Numbered from the stretch's first letter, positions 29,261-41,210 are shown. The stretch: DNA of 64,000 nucleotides from Aegilops tauschii subsp. strangulata (GCF_002575655.3 NC_053035.3:88685322-88749321), one strand, 5' to 3'. Notes: generated by a model not told the origin, from the letters alone. Numbers and translations: made by a program.

Positions 29261-32164
29261 CTTTAGTTAATGTTAATCCCACTATTCGGAAGAGTGTCAA
29301 CTTTACATGCATGTGGATCATGTTGAAAATATTTTATGTGATAGCTATTTTGTTGAATTTGCTTATGATCCCACATGTAATTATTATGAGAGTGGAAAAT
29401 ATGGTCGTAGAAATTTTCATGATAATAAATTACCTCTCGTTATGTTGAGATTGCTATTGTTTCTTTCTGCTTCCTTGCATATGCTAGTTTTTGCTTGCTA
29501 TGATAATTTGTTTTCCTATAAGATGACTATGCATAGGAAGTATGTTAGACTTAAATGTGTTTGTCGCGTGTTTCATGATGCTCTCTTTGCGCTTCAATTC
29601 TTGTCTTTGATGTGAGCATCGTTAAAATTATCAATGCCTAACTATGGGCGTTAAACGATACCGCTTGTTGGGAGGCAACCCAATTTTATTATTAGTTTTT
29701 TTTCTTTTTGCTTCTGTTTAGGAATAAATATTTGATCTAGCCTCTAGTTAAATGTGATTTTATGTTTTAGTTAGTGTTTGTGCCAAGTTAAACCAACAGG
29801 ATCTTCTTGGATGATAGTTATTTGATCTTGCTGAAAATTCCAGAAACTTTCTGTTCACGAAAATAATTGTTAAAAATCACGAGAACGTGATAAAATATTG
29901 ATTCCAATTGATGCTGATAAATAAACAAATTATCTAGGTCTTCCTATTTTGGATGAATTTTTTTAGTTCCAGAAGTTTGCGTTAGTTACATATTACTACA
30001 GACTGTTCTGTTTTTGACAGATTCTGTTTTTCGTGTGTTGTTTGCTTATTTTGATGAATCTATGGCTAGTAAAATAGTTTATAAACCATAGAGAAGTTAG
30101 AATAAAGTAGGTTTAACACCAATATAAATAAAGAATGAGTTCATTACAGTAACTTGAAGTGGTCTTTTGTTTTCTTTCGCTAACAGAGCTCACGAGATTT
30201 TCTGTTAAGTTTTGTGTTGTGAAGTTTTCAAGTTTTGGGTGAAAGATTTGGTGGATTATGGAACAAGGAGTGGCAAGAGCCTAAGCTTGGGGATGCCCAA
30301 GGCACCCCAAGATAATCTAAGGACACCAAAAAGCCAAAGCTTGGGGATGCCCTGGAAGGCATCGCCTCTTTCGTGTACTTCCATCGGTAACTTTACTTGG
30401 AGTTTTATTTTTATTCACCACATGATATGTGTTTTGCTTGGAGCGTCTTGTATTATTTGAGTCTTTGTTTGCTAGTTTTCCACAATCATCTTTGCTGTAC
30501 ACACCTTTTGATGAGAAACACACATGAGTCGGAAATTATTAGAATACTCTATGTGCTTCACTTATATCTTTTGAGTTATATAGTTTTTGCTCTAGTGCTT
30601 CACTTATATTTTTTAGAGCACGGTGGTGGATTTGTTTTATGGAAACTATTGTTCTCTCATGCTTCACTTAGATTATTTAGGGAGTCCTACAAAACAACAT
30701 GGTAGTTTGCTTTAACAATAATAGGCATTCAAGATTAGTAAAAAAAAATCTTATGAGTGTGTTGAATACTATGAGAAGTTTGATACTTGATAATTGTTTT
30801 GAGATATGGAGATGGTGATATTAGAGTCATGCTAGTTGAGTAGTTTTGAATTTGAGAAATACTTGTGTTAAAGTTTGTGATTCCCGTAGCATGCACGTAT
30901 GGTGAACCGTTATGTGATGAAGTCGGAGCATGATTTATTTATTGATTGTCTTCCTTATGAGTGGCGGTCGGGGACGAGCGATGGTCTTTTCCTACCAATC
31001 TATCCCCCTAGGAGCATGCACGTAATACTTTGCTTTGATAACTTGTAGATTTGTGCAGTAAATATATGAGTTCTTTATGACTAATGTTGAGTCCATGGAT
31101 TATACACACTCTCTTCCTTCCACCATTACTAGCCTCTCTAATACCGCGCACTTTTCGCCGGTATCATGCACCCACCATACACCTTCCTCAAAACAGCCAC
31201 CATACCTACCTATCATGGCATTTCCATAGCCATTTCGAGATATATTGCCATGCAACTTACCACTGTTCCGTTTACTATGACACGCTCCATGATTGTCATA
31301 TTGCTTCGCATGATCATGTAGTTGACATCGTATTTGTGGCAAAGCCACCGTTCATAACTCTTTCATACATGTCACTCTTGATTCATTGCATATCCCGGTA
31401 CACCGCCGGAGAGATTCACATAGAGTCATATTTTCTTCTAAGTATTGAGTTGTAATTGTTGAGTTGTAAGTAAATAAAAGTGTGATGATCATCATTTTTA
31501 GAGCATTGTCCCAAGTGAGGAAAGGATGATGGAGACTATGATTCCCCCACAAGTCGGGATGAGACTCCGGAGGAAAAACTTAAAAAAAAGAAAAAGAAAA
31601 AAAGAGGCCATAAAAAAAAGAGAAAGGGCCCAAATAAAAAAAATGAGAGAAAAAGAGAGAAGGGACAATGTTACTATCCTTTTACCACACTTGTGCTTCA
31701 AAGTAGCACCATTATCTTCGTGATAGAGAGTCTCCTATGATATCACTTTCATATACTAGTGGGAGTTTTTTCATTATAGAACTTGGCTTGTATATTCCAA
31801 TGATGGGCTTCCTCAAAATGCCCCAGGTCTTCGTGAGCAAGCGAGTTGGATGCACACGCACTTAGTTTCTTTTGTTGAGCTTTCATATACTTATAGCTCT
31901 AGTGCATCCGTTGCATGGAAATCCCTACTCACTCACATTGATATCTATTGATGGGCATCTCCATATCCCGTTGATACGCCTAGTTGATGTGAGACTATCT
32001 TCTCCTTTTTGTCTTCTCCACAACCACCATTCTATTCCACATATAGTGCTACGTCCATGGCTCACGCTCATGTACTGTGTGAAGATTGAAAAAGTTTTGA
32101 GAATATCAAAAGTATGAAACAATTTCTTGGCTTGTCATAGGGGTTGTGCATGATTTAAATATTT

Positions 32165-33005
32165 GGGATAATTAGATTTATGCCCCTAGTTGTGTCCCAC
32201 TCATCTGTTTTACCCCTAATTCCCAAAAGTCACCGGTTCTGTCCAAGTCACTTTGATCCTCTTATGCTTTTGCCCTTTGACCATTTGACCGTCAGTTTGA
32301 AAACTTCATAACTAATTCATACAAATTAAAAAAATGCAAATAAGATACCAAAATGTTCAGAAAAACATCACCTATATGTCAGTGTCATTTGCATTCATGA
32401 AAAAAGTGTTGGAAAGTGCACATCCGAGTTTTAGCTCTTTTGATACCACCATGAATAGTAAACTCTAAAAAATTCAAAAAAATTAAAAAAATATGGTGGT
32501 AAAGAACGACAAGTGTTCTAAGTGCTTGCCAAGTTTCATTAGGGAACGACATTCGTGGAAGTCGTGGCAAAAAAATAATCTATTTTGGAGTGCTGATTGT
32601 TTTTTTTGCCGCGGCACCCACGAATGTTATTCCCTGATGAAACTTGGCAGGCACTTAAAACATTTGTCATTCTTTGCCACCAAATTATTTTTGATTTTTT
32701 TATTTTTTTTAGATTTTACTATTAATGGTGGTAGCATAAGAGCTAAAACTCGGATGGGCACTTTCCAACACTTTTTTCATGAATGCAAATGACACTGACA
32801 TATAGGTGATGTTTTTCTGAACATTTTGGTATCTTATTTGCATTTTTTTGATTTTGTATGAATTAGTTATGAAGTTTTCAAACTGACGGTCAAAGGGCAA
32901 AAGCATAAGAGGAGCAAAGTGATTTGGATAGAACCGGTGACTTTTGGGAATTAGGGGTAAAACAGACGAGTGGGACACAACTAGGGGCATAAATCTAATT
33001 ATCCC
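32165..33005. mobile_element. Mutator-type foldback element (long-TIR MITE) in Gypsy B
   Basis: The 841-base element begins GGGATAATTAGATTTATGCC and ends with the reverse complement of that sequence. The arms (about 32165-32555 and 32618-33005) pair along nearly their full length with a loop of about 60 bases. A 9-base target duplication TAAATATTT flanks it (32156-32164, 33006-33014), and Gypsy A gives the near-empty site (TTTAAATACTTTGTGTGG). A 9-base duplication is typical of the Mutator superfamily. It has no transposase. Confidence 0.9.
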
Positions 33006-33297
33006 TAAATATTTTGTGTGGTGAAGATAGAGCATAGCCAGACTATATGATTTTGTAGGGATAACTTTCTTTGGCCATGTTATTTTGAGAAGACATAATT
33101 GCTTAGTTAGTATGCTTGAAATATTATTATTTTTATGTCAATATTGAACTTTAGTCTTGAATCTTTCGGATCTGAATATTCATACCACAATTAAGAAGAA
33201 TTACATTGAAATTATGCCAAGTACCATTCCACATCAAAAATTCTGTTTTTATCATTTACCTACTCGAGGACGAGCAGGAATTAAGCTTGGGGATGCT

Positions 33298-34884
33298 TGA
33301 TACGTCTCCAACATATCTATAATTTTTTATTGTTCCATGCTATATTATATTCTGTTTTGGACATTATTGGGCTTTATTATACACTTTAATATTATTTTTG
33401 GGACTAACCTATTAACTGGAGGCCCAGCCCAGAATTGCCGTTTTTTTGCCTATTTCAGAGTTTCGCAGAAAAAGAATGTCAAACAGAGTCCAAACGGAAT
33501 GAAACCTTCGGGAACGTGATTTTCAGAACGAACGTGATCCAGAGGACTTGGACCCTACGTCAAGACATCAACCAGGAGGGCACGAGGTAGGGGGGCGCGC
33601 CTACCCCCACAGGGCGCGTCCTCCACCCTCGTGGGCCCCCTGTTGCTCCACCGACGTACTCTTTCCTCCTATATATACCTGCGTACCCCCAAACTACCAG
33701 ATACGGAGCAAAAAACCTAATTCCACCGCCGCAACCTTCTGTACCCGTGAGATCCCATGTTGGGGCCTGTTCTGGAGCTCTGCCGGAGGAGGCATCGATC
33801 ACGGAGGGCTTCAACATCAACACCATAGCCTCTCCGATGATGTGTGAGTAGTTTACCTCAGACCTTCGGGTCCATAGTTATTAGCTAGATGGCTTCTTCT
33901 CTCTCTTTGGATCTCAATACAATGTTCTCCATGATTCTTGTGGAGATCTATTCGATGTAATCTTCTTTTGCGGTGTGTTTGTTGAGACCGATGAATTTTG
34001 GGTTTATGATCAAGTTTATCTATGAACAATATTTGAATCTTCTCTGAATTATTTTATGTATGATTGGTTATCTTTGCAAGTCTCTTTGAATTATCAGTTT
34101 GGTTTGGCCTACTAGATTGATCTTTCTTGCAATGGGAGAAGTGCTTAGCTTTGGGTTCAATCTTGCAGTGTCCTTTCCCAGTGACAGCAGGGGCAGCATG
34201 GCACGTATTGTATTGTTGGCATCGAGGATAACAAGATGGGGTTTATATCATATTGCATGAGTTTATCCCTCTACATCATCTCATCTTGCTTAAAGCGTTA
34301 CTCTGTTCTTATGAACTTAATACTCTAGATGCATGCTGGATAGCGGTCGATGTGTGGAGTAATAGTAGTAGATGCAGGCAGGAGTCGGTCTACTTGTCTC
34401 GGACGTGATGCCTATATACATGATCATACCTAGATATTCTCATAACTATGCTCAATTCTGTCAATTGCTCAACAGTAATTTGTTCACCCACCGTAAATAC
34501 TTATGCTCTCGAGAGAAGCCACTAGTGAAACCTATGGCCCCCGGGTCTATTTTCCATCATATTAATCTCCCGACAACAAGCTATTTCTAGCGCCGTTTTT
34601 ATTTTGTTTTCTTTACTTTGCATCTTTATTATAAAAATACCAAAAATATTATCTTATCATATCTATCAGATCTCACTCTCGTAATTGACCGTGTAGGGAT
34701 TGACAACCCCTTATCGCGTTGGTTGCGAGGATTTATTTGTTTGTGTAGGTGCGAGGGACTCGTGCGTGGCCTCCTACTGGATTGATACCTTGGTTCTCAA
34801 AAACAGAGGGAAATACTTACGCTACTTTGCTGCATCACCCTTTCCTCTTCAAGGGAAAACCAACGCAGTGCTCAAGAGGTAGCA
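33298..34884 (+). repeat. 3' LTR of Gypsy copy B
   Basis: The 1587-base LTR follows the polypurine tract AAGCTTGGGGATGCT and ends GGTAGCA|GGGGC. It shares an apparently identical stretch with the 3' LTR of copy A (33811-34395 with about 11600-12180). Confidence 0.9.
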
Positions 34885-35464
34885 GGGGCGGCGTGGCAGC
34901 GGGGCGATGGGGCAGCGGGGCGGTGGGGTGATGGGACGGGGCGGGGGGGCAGAGCGGCGGGGCGAGGTGGCGGGGCGGAGCGGCGGTAGAGGGAGGCGGC
35001 GCGGGTGGTGAAGGAGATCTAGAGAGAGGGGTGGGGCGCGGGCGCGCGCAGCCCCTTTTCTGCTAGCAGGTCACAGCTCTTTGTCGTCCGCTAGCGGACG
35101 GCAAAGAGAATACCTAGTGGGGTGGGGTCGGGGGGAAACACCTGTTTAAACGACCGTTTGCTTTGCCTTCCGCTGGCGGACGGTAAAGAATTGTTGCCGT
35201 CCGCCAGCAGACGGCAAAGAAAACGACCGTTAGGTCGTCCTCATAGGCCTCCACCCACCCTCTTTGCCGTCAGCTAGCACACGGCAAAGCTGCTTTGCCG
35301 TCCGCTAGCTGACGGCAAAGATAGGCTGACGGCAAAGCCTTCCGTTGCCGTCCGCTTCCTCTTTGCCGTCCGTATTCTGGTGGCTGATGGCAAAGCCTTA
35401 CTTTGCCGTCTGCTAGCAGACGACAAAGAGTCGGCAGATGACAAATCTGCTGATTCCAGTAGTG
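34885..35464 (-). repeat. CACTA 5' terminus with subterminal GACGGCAAAG repeats
   Basis: Read on the minus strand the end is CACTACTGGAATCAGCAG. At least a dozen GACGGCAAAG or CTTTGCCGTC motifs in both orientations fill 35070-35430, many forming small palindromes such as CCGCTAGCGG. These are the usual transposase-binding subterminal repeats of this CACTA group. The base after the end is TAC (35465-35467), a candidate 3-base target duplication whose partner lies at the unseen other end. Confidence 0.9.
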
Positions 35465-35984
35465 TACATAGGAAAAAAACCTATAGCATTCTATCCTATG
35501 AATCAAACGACCAATGTAGGAAAATTAGGAGGGGGGGGTCTCTCCAACAGTGTTCCTTGGCTCGCACCTAGCATCACGATGGTCGAACTTGGAGTCATTC
35601 ATCTGGTACACGTGGCATCTCAGATCTGGACACAAGGTGACGCGACCTCTCACTTCCTCTGCCATTTGAAGCGGCGCGCCGGTGGAGGGCTAGCATACTC
35701 CAATATTAGGTTGGCTCTATGTGATGTGGCAACTTCATATACTAACTGGATGCTGGCTATACTACTACGATACTCACACTCCAAGAAGTGACTCGAAAAC
35801 CATTCATAAATTGACTCTATGACATGCATTTGCAACTGAAATGTACCATTCATTAAATACAACAAGTCATCAACACACAATGACAACGAGGATACATGTT
35901 GGATTATAGATTATTTCCAACAAAACATCCTGGCAAATACTAAAGTTTCCATCACACAACAAATAAGAAGCAATGAAATGAACT
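35465..35984. other. 3' flank of DUF295-type copy 2
   Basis: The first 60 bases hold a small inverted sequence (CATAGGAAAAAAACCTAT; then TCCTATGAATC). From about 35780 the sequence matches the 3' flank of copy 1 (16290-16445), including TTCATAAATT and TCATCAAC...CAACAAATAA blocks, with a ~40-base insertion near 35898. No other gene is seen. Confidence 0.6.
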
Positions 35985-37382
35985 TCAACTCAACCAATCC
36001 TCGGCGTTGGAAATGCTTGCTTTGAACCATAGGTGCTCTGGGAAGGGCCAGCTATTGTCAATATCGAGAGCAACGCAGGACTGATCATCCAGGCTGAAGT
36101 GGCATATATCAGGACCAGGGTAGGGAAGCACCGAAATGTCCGAGGTATAGATACAGTTGCTTCTCATAAATGGTAGTAACGTTGTGTCAACAACAGCTGG
36201 ATCGCCTTTCACCATCATTGGATAGTTTGGTCCAAGGAAGAGCGAGTTTGCTCCAAGACTATCAATACTGAACTAGGGAGAAGGTGTTGGCGCTAGCACA
36301 CTAGTATCCGTCCTGAATACCATGCAACGGGTGTTGGAATAGGTCAGGAGAGGGTGACCATGGGAGACAACACCTGTTTCCTCAGTAGTAACAGTCTGAG
36401 TGCACTGTATACAGACAAGAAGAGGTGATCCATCGGAATTAGTTGCCAGGCGCCACTGAGTATATAAGTTTTGCTCCTCCTCATGCTCGTGATCATCACC
36501 ATCGTCATCTCCCCCTTGCTTATAATTTTTTTCAAGTATAGGTGGTGGAATGTTCACAGGACCTTGGAAACACAAGAAGAAGGTTAATTAGTAAAGGGAA
36601 ACTTGCTAACCCGCATGCATCTGGATGAAACAATTATAATTACGGTGGACGACAAACATACCGAAACTACGAGGATCCCATGCAAAAACAGTGCCACGAG
36701 TGGTGGTAGCAAACACAAGATCCTCGTATTCAATTGCATCACAGTACACATCCGTGTATAGAAACTGATTTTTGAGCAATATCCATCCAGTCGAACCACG
36801 AAGGACGGCTACAAGCTTGTCGAAGATAGCAACAACTTGATAGTTCTTGTAATTCCAAGAGCGGTTGGGAACTCGACAAATTGCTATCTTCAGTAGACGA
36901 CAGTCACCATGATCGTATTTGAAGGTACGTAGATCATCTGTGTGCTCAACCTCAGGGCACTCTGAGATTTTCGGAAGTGGAATCCGCTGACGAGTGTACA
37001 CATTCATAAGTTCCCACTCGCAATTGTACCCAATATAAACAACCCAATCTCCATTTGCGCCAGCCCAGGACTTACCCTTAAGCGATGGCATCTTGACATC
37101 ACACGTATCATTATCAAGCGGCATCAACTTGCACAAGGCGAGGCCTCCGTCATCCGCGCCCATGCGAACAGGCTTATAGCAAAGAAGATAAGGGAGATCA
37201 AACCACTCCTGGACCCTTGGGTTCCTTGTAATGATGTTATTAGTTGAGTAGAGAATGGGCTTGAATGAACCTGCCATGCTAGCCGAGGTGATGACGTCGC
37301 ACCGATCAATGAGTTCCCCCACCACGTCATCTTTCATATCGGGGCAAGAATAACGGGGTCGTTTCCGGCTTGTTCCCTCCAT
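35985..37382 (-). pseudogene. DUF295-type (F-box/beta-propeller) gene, copy 2, one nonsense codon
   Basis: Exon 1 runs 37382-36662 from ATG (MEGTSRKRPRYSCPD), intron 36661-36563 (GT-AG, 99 bases), exon 2 36562-35985. The whole frame is 432 codons, but codon 337 is TAG (36275-36273); copy 1 has TGG (Trp) there, so the product would stop at 336 aa. N-terminally there is a weak F-box-like helix (DVVGELIDRCDVITSASMAG). Then come propeller-type motifs: RNPRVQEWFDLPYLLCY, GDWVVYIGYNCEWELMNVYT with RIPLPKI, AIFDKLVAVLRGSTGWILL and GTVFAWDPRSFG. Members of this plant family are often substrate adaptors or of unknown role; no specific function can be given. Recent nonsense or a truncated functional product are both possible. 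Confidence 0.8.
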
Positions 37383-37795
37383 GGAGAAGACGATCGAACA
37401 ATGGCAAGAGGAAGGGTGAAGGCAAATGGAGGAGGGAGGAAGAGCGTGCGACAGCAGTTCCAAATTGAGAGGGAAAGGCGAAGAGTCGGTGGACGGTTGC
37501 CAGTTTGCCACGGTACACGAAGAGGCGCCCCGGCCTACACGTCCTTTTGGAAATTGTACAAAAGGACTCACCGTCATCTCACTGACATGTTGGAACGGGA
37601 CCACATGTCAACGAAACATGGTGTGTAATTTCTCATGCAAAATGCGATCTGGCCACGTTGGCCCGAGGTGCCGCATTATTTCTCGACTTTATTTTTTTAA
37701 TGGCATGCCGTTCAGTTTTGAAGCACGACTAACTGGTACTATTTGTAGAGAAAATATAAACTACTCTACCACTACTCCACCTCTAGTACTAGTAG

Positions 37796-37805
37796 TATAA
37801 AAAAG
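37796..37805 (+). promoter_or_regulatory. candidate TATA box for the spliced gene at 38034
   Basis: TATAAAAAAG lies in a TA-rich stretch and is followed by a C/T-rich leader (CTCTCTCTCCCTCC at about 37890). It is on the opposite strand to DUF295-type copy 2, in a shared upstream region. Confidence 0.45.
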
Positions 37806-38033
37806 ATATATAGGCTGGAGCTTCAGAGCTTTCTTGCTAAGGGCTGTCCACTTGCTTCTCACACTATCACCCTCTCTACAGATCTAAAAGGACGGCCTCT
37901 CTCTCCCTCCTCACCGGTGGTCACAGATCCACCAGGGAAGAAAAGGATGTGCAGCGTTGAAGCACTCGTCGTCGGCGAGCGAGGTCACGCACTGACGACA
38001 AGGCCGTCCTCTCAGACCTAGCGCCCGCGCGGG

Positions 38034-40437
38034 ATGGCCTCCGTCCCCAAGCTCACTACCGTAGTGCGTGCAGAGGACAACGACCATGAGCAAAGCCACT
38101 TCCCGCCGACCCTCAGGTATGCTAGCTCTTTCGTACCATACCCTTGTTCTATTGCCCCATCTGCCATGTCGCTGCATGTGGATCTTTTTCCACTCCACCA
38201 TCTTCCCAATTTGCTATCCTCTGCTCTGCTGGTCACGCAGACGAAAACCTTAATTCGCACTATTAAAGGAAACCCTACTTCATGCAGACTAATCCATGTC
38301 TGGGTTGAATAAGGAAAGGAAGGGAGACTGTACTGTCCAAGAGAGTAGGCATTGAACCCGCATCTAGGTTGAAAAGGGGAAAATCAGTAGCTAAGGAACG
38401 AGTCTCATGTCTCTTGGTTGAAGAAGGGTAGAAAGGCATGACAACGCAATAGAGAATGACCAGGTCGATCGGTTTGTTGTCCTCACATAGGAAAAAGGTG
38501 GCTAAACATAACAAAAATGGGACTTAATCCACATATGCTGCATGGATATTTGTTGCTCTGGGCAAGCATACCTCCCTCACCACTCTATGCGTCCGTGGAG
38601 GTACATCGTATTGGTGCGCCCACTATCCGAATGGGCCTCCCATGCTCTTAGTGTCACTTTTTTTGCTGTTAGTATAATGCCAGCAGTCAAGTCAAGCAAT
38701 GCTACTGCTAAAGTGATGCCACATTTAACTAATGCTGCACTCAGTCTAATGCCACCAATAAATTTAAGCAATGCCATTTAATGTCACTGGATTATTTCAG
38801 GGTTAGCTGTTGATTGTGGATGTAATAAAGATTTTTCAGCTAAGGCATTCTAATGCTGTTGCACAGCCAGTATACCAATGATGAAACTTGTTACTACCTT
38901 TAGATTTTTGCACTGTTAATGCTTATAGATTACATACCTCACTTTCATGAGATAAGTTAATTTTTTTGTATAGTGTCACAAAAATGCCAAGGCGCTGATG
39001 TCATTTTATTTTGGTTAAACTACAAAAAAAATTATGAAGACAAGAGGAAAGGTCAACAGTGGGCACCTCCTCCTCCGGCTGTTCTCTTGATTCGTTCGAT
39101 CAAGTTTTTATGTTTGATCAATTATCAAGATTGGGATAGCAATTTTTAAGCCCCCCCCCCCCCCCCCGAGTTCAAAATGATATTTACCTTGGAGGTACAT
39201 GGTTTGCAATTTTTTTATACTGTCATTAGTTAATAATGCTAGTTACCTTCAGACTTTTGTATTTGGTTTAATGATCATGCACAGCTAGTATACCAATGCT
39301 GAAACGTGTTGCCTTTACATTTTGTATTGTTAATTCTTATAGAAATCTTCCAGTGCTAGAGTTTATTGAAATCTATTCAGTAAAACCATTGTATTGTACC
39401 CTGTAATAAAATAACTACTCTACTGTTGCACTAGCCACTGGATTAGTGTATATTTGTAGTATTCGAAATTTCGAATGGTGTTGCATTAGCGTATGGACAT
39501 AAATAAAGTGTGGCAAGCTTTCCCAGATATGTGCTCAAGAAAATTACTACCTATTTTTCTAAATACTAGTAGACGTTTGGGTACTTTAAACTGAACCGCG
39601 AAAACGTCTTATATTAAGGAACAGAGGGTGTAGAGTTCATTCAAATTATCCCGGTAAAGCTAGTCACACCTTTGTTAAAATTAATGTTCATTATGTTATC
39701 GGAGGAGGTCTGTAAGTTTGTCTCTAATGCCTGTCGACTACATACCTGAAATCATGATGTAATGTTAAGTCATTTCCTTTTGTACAGTGTCACTGAATTG
39801 TCAAGGCGGTGATGGCATTTTATTTTAGTTGAACTGCACAAAATATGCTTAAAAGAAGAGGAAAGGTCAGGAATCGATCATTCTTTCAGAAAGAACTATA
39901 TATGCCTTTCTGACATCAGCCTCTGTTGCCTTATTTATTCCTTCAAACAGGTGGTTAGAAACAGTCTTGCTACCTTTTCCCGTTAAGAAATTTGAATGCT
40001 TATATTTGTGAGTCTATGCTTCAACTAGTGCCACTTTTATAGTAATCACACTTTCAATATCTATGCAAACAGGGATGCTCGATTTTAGTGGAACTGCACA
40101 AAAAGTCCAACTGGTTCAACATTAGGAGCATGTTTTCTTCCTAACCTTTATATCCAATTGGTGGCACTATGAGCTGTTCATTAAGAAGGTACATGGTTTT
40201 CTACTATCTTGCTACTCTTTTTGTACTGTCATTAGATAGTAATACTAGTGGTTTGCATGTGAATTTATTGGCAGGGTGGACCTAGATTGGAGGTGCAGGA
40301 CAGGATTCAATGATTGGATGCTCAATTTCGGTTGTATTGATTTCACCTCTTCCATCACTGCGAACATGGATATCCTTGGTCTGATGAAGAATAGGCGCTA
40401 TATTTCTGCTCTGAACAAGCAAATCAATTTAGTATGA
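38034..40437 (+). CDS. candidate two-exon small gene (81 aa), unrecognised
   Basis: ATG 38034 (MASVPKLTTVVRAED) is open for 27 codons plus two bases to a donor CTCAG|GTATGC at 38116. An acceptor TTGGCAG| at 40274 restores the frame (AG+G) into a 53-codon open exon (VDLDWRCRTGFNDWMLNFG) ending at TGA 40435-40437. The intron would be about 2.16 kb. The matching phase and the upstream TATA and leader support it; the short length and the lack of any known domain weaken it. It could equally be a non-coding transcript or have other exons. Confidence 0.3.
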
Positions 40438-40640
40438 AATTCTCCAGGGCAAAACATGATTGTATCAAATTGTCCAGTGCAAAACATGACAGATGCTAAG
40501 CGGAAGAGACATGTTTAAACCGAAAATACAAGGTGGGGTATATGTTTACTAGCTGCTTGATATTTGTGCAGACAGAGATGTCTGCCCGTTGCTATTTGGC
40601 AAACACACAAAGTGACCGCAATTTTGGTTGAACTGCACAA
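38865..40640 (+). repeat. diverged internal duplications in the putative intron
   Basis: AGTATACCAATG-TGAAAC is found at about 38871 and 39295. TAGTGTCAC...CAAGGCG-TGATG-CATTTTATTTT is found at about 38973 and 39786. GTTGAACTGCACAA-type sequence recurs at about 39828, 40090 and 40627. A poly-C run of 18 lies at about 39151. The segments look like old duplications of one ~400-800 base unit. Confidence 0.55.
39547..39630. mobile_element. degenerate Stowaway-like MITE
   Basis: Left end CTACCTATTTTTCTAAATAC and right end TAAGGAACAGAGGGTG are diverged forms of the Stowaway CTCCCTCCGTTCC repeat. TA dinucleotides flank both ends (39545-39546, 39631-39632). Confidence 0.65.
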
Positions 40641-40861
40641 GAGAATAGTATAGTCACTGCATGCAGTGCCCTTTGGAAATATACACAGAAAGATTTGATA
40701 GTCACTTCATGGACTGCAGAAAAGTAGTACTGTACTATTTATTGGCCAACAATGGGCATCATTGCTTTGGTCTGATTATACAATGGGCATCGTTTTTCCT
40801 AAGTTAAAGTTTGTATTCCGAAAATAGTCTCGCCGTGTGATCAAGAGAAGACCAAATCATA

Positions 40862-41074
40862 TTGCAGTGGATGTTCCTCCATCATGTGTTGTTCATTCTC
40901 ATGGTTCCAGCTGTTGGTGAAACCACTTACGTTTGCAAGAGGAATTGTAGACTTCACAGACAAATTTGTCTTTCAGTCTGTACTGAATGTTGGCCAAGAG
41001 AAGCATCCATGTTAGTAGGAAGAACATATGTTTTTTCTAGATCTTTTCTTTTGGAGCTACATATTTGTATATGA
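40862..41074 (+). CDS. small ORF with signal-peptide-like start and Cys-rich middle
   Basis: The 70-codon ORF starts MQWMFLHHVLFILMVPAVGE, a plausible signal peptide, followed by five or six Cys (YVCKRNCRLHRQICLSVCTE) and C at residue 43. Cys spacing does not fit a family I know. There is no promoter evidence and the composition around it looks non-coding, so it may be chance. Confidence 0.2.
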   Translation: MQWMFLHHVLFILMVPAVGETTYVCKRNCRLHRQICLSVCTECWPREASMLVGRTYVFSRSFLLELHICI

Positions 41075-41210
41075 TCTGTGAATCATTGAGATGCATTAAC
41101 ATGTTGATCTTATGTATGGGAATCGTACTAGTTGGTTTTAGTTGTGGCTGATCTTTGCTTTTGGAGCTACATATTTGTATATGATCTGTGAATCATTGAG
41201 ATGCATTAAC
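41048..41210 (+). repeat. exact 53-base direct repeat, offset 110 bases
   Basis: 41048-41100 and 41158-41210 are identical (CTTTTGGAGCTACATATTTG to GATGCATTAAC). Confidence 0.9.

Larger units (their letters stand above)
26444..34884 (+). mobile_element. non-autonomous Gypsy-type LTR retrotransposon, copy B
   Basis: A complete element with 5-base duplications GGGGC on both sides (26439-26443 and 34885-34889). The internal region matches copy A, including the ORF, the internal polypurine-like motifs and an A/G-rich stretch at about 31560-31660. No pol genes are present. It carries a Mutator-type foldback element (32165-33005). It keeps about 130 bases near 33108-33238 that copy A has lost. Without the foldback it is about 7.6 kb. 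Confidence 0.9.
24706..35464 (-). mobile_element. second CACTA copy (5' portion), split by Gypsy B
   Basis: Positions 24706-26443 repeat 1783-3510 almost base for base. After Gypsy B the G-rich tract continues (34885) into a GACGGCAAAG-rich zone and ends in a CACTA terminus at 35464. No transposase is present because the copy is cut at 24706, where it meets the copia extra ORF. The sequence just before the cut (GCTCTGCTCC at about 24689) is repeated inside the CACTA segment, a possible microhomology at the join. Confidence 0.85.
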
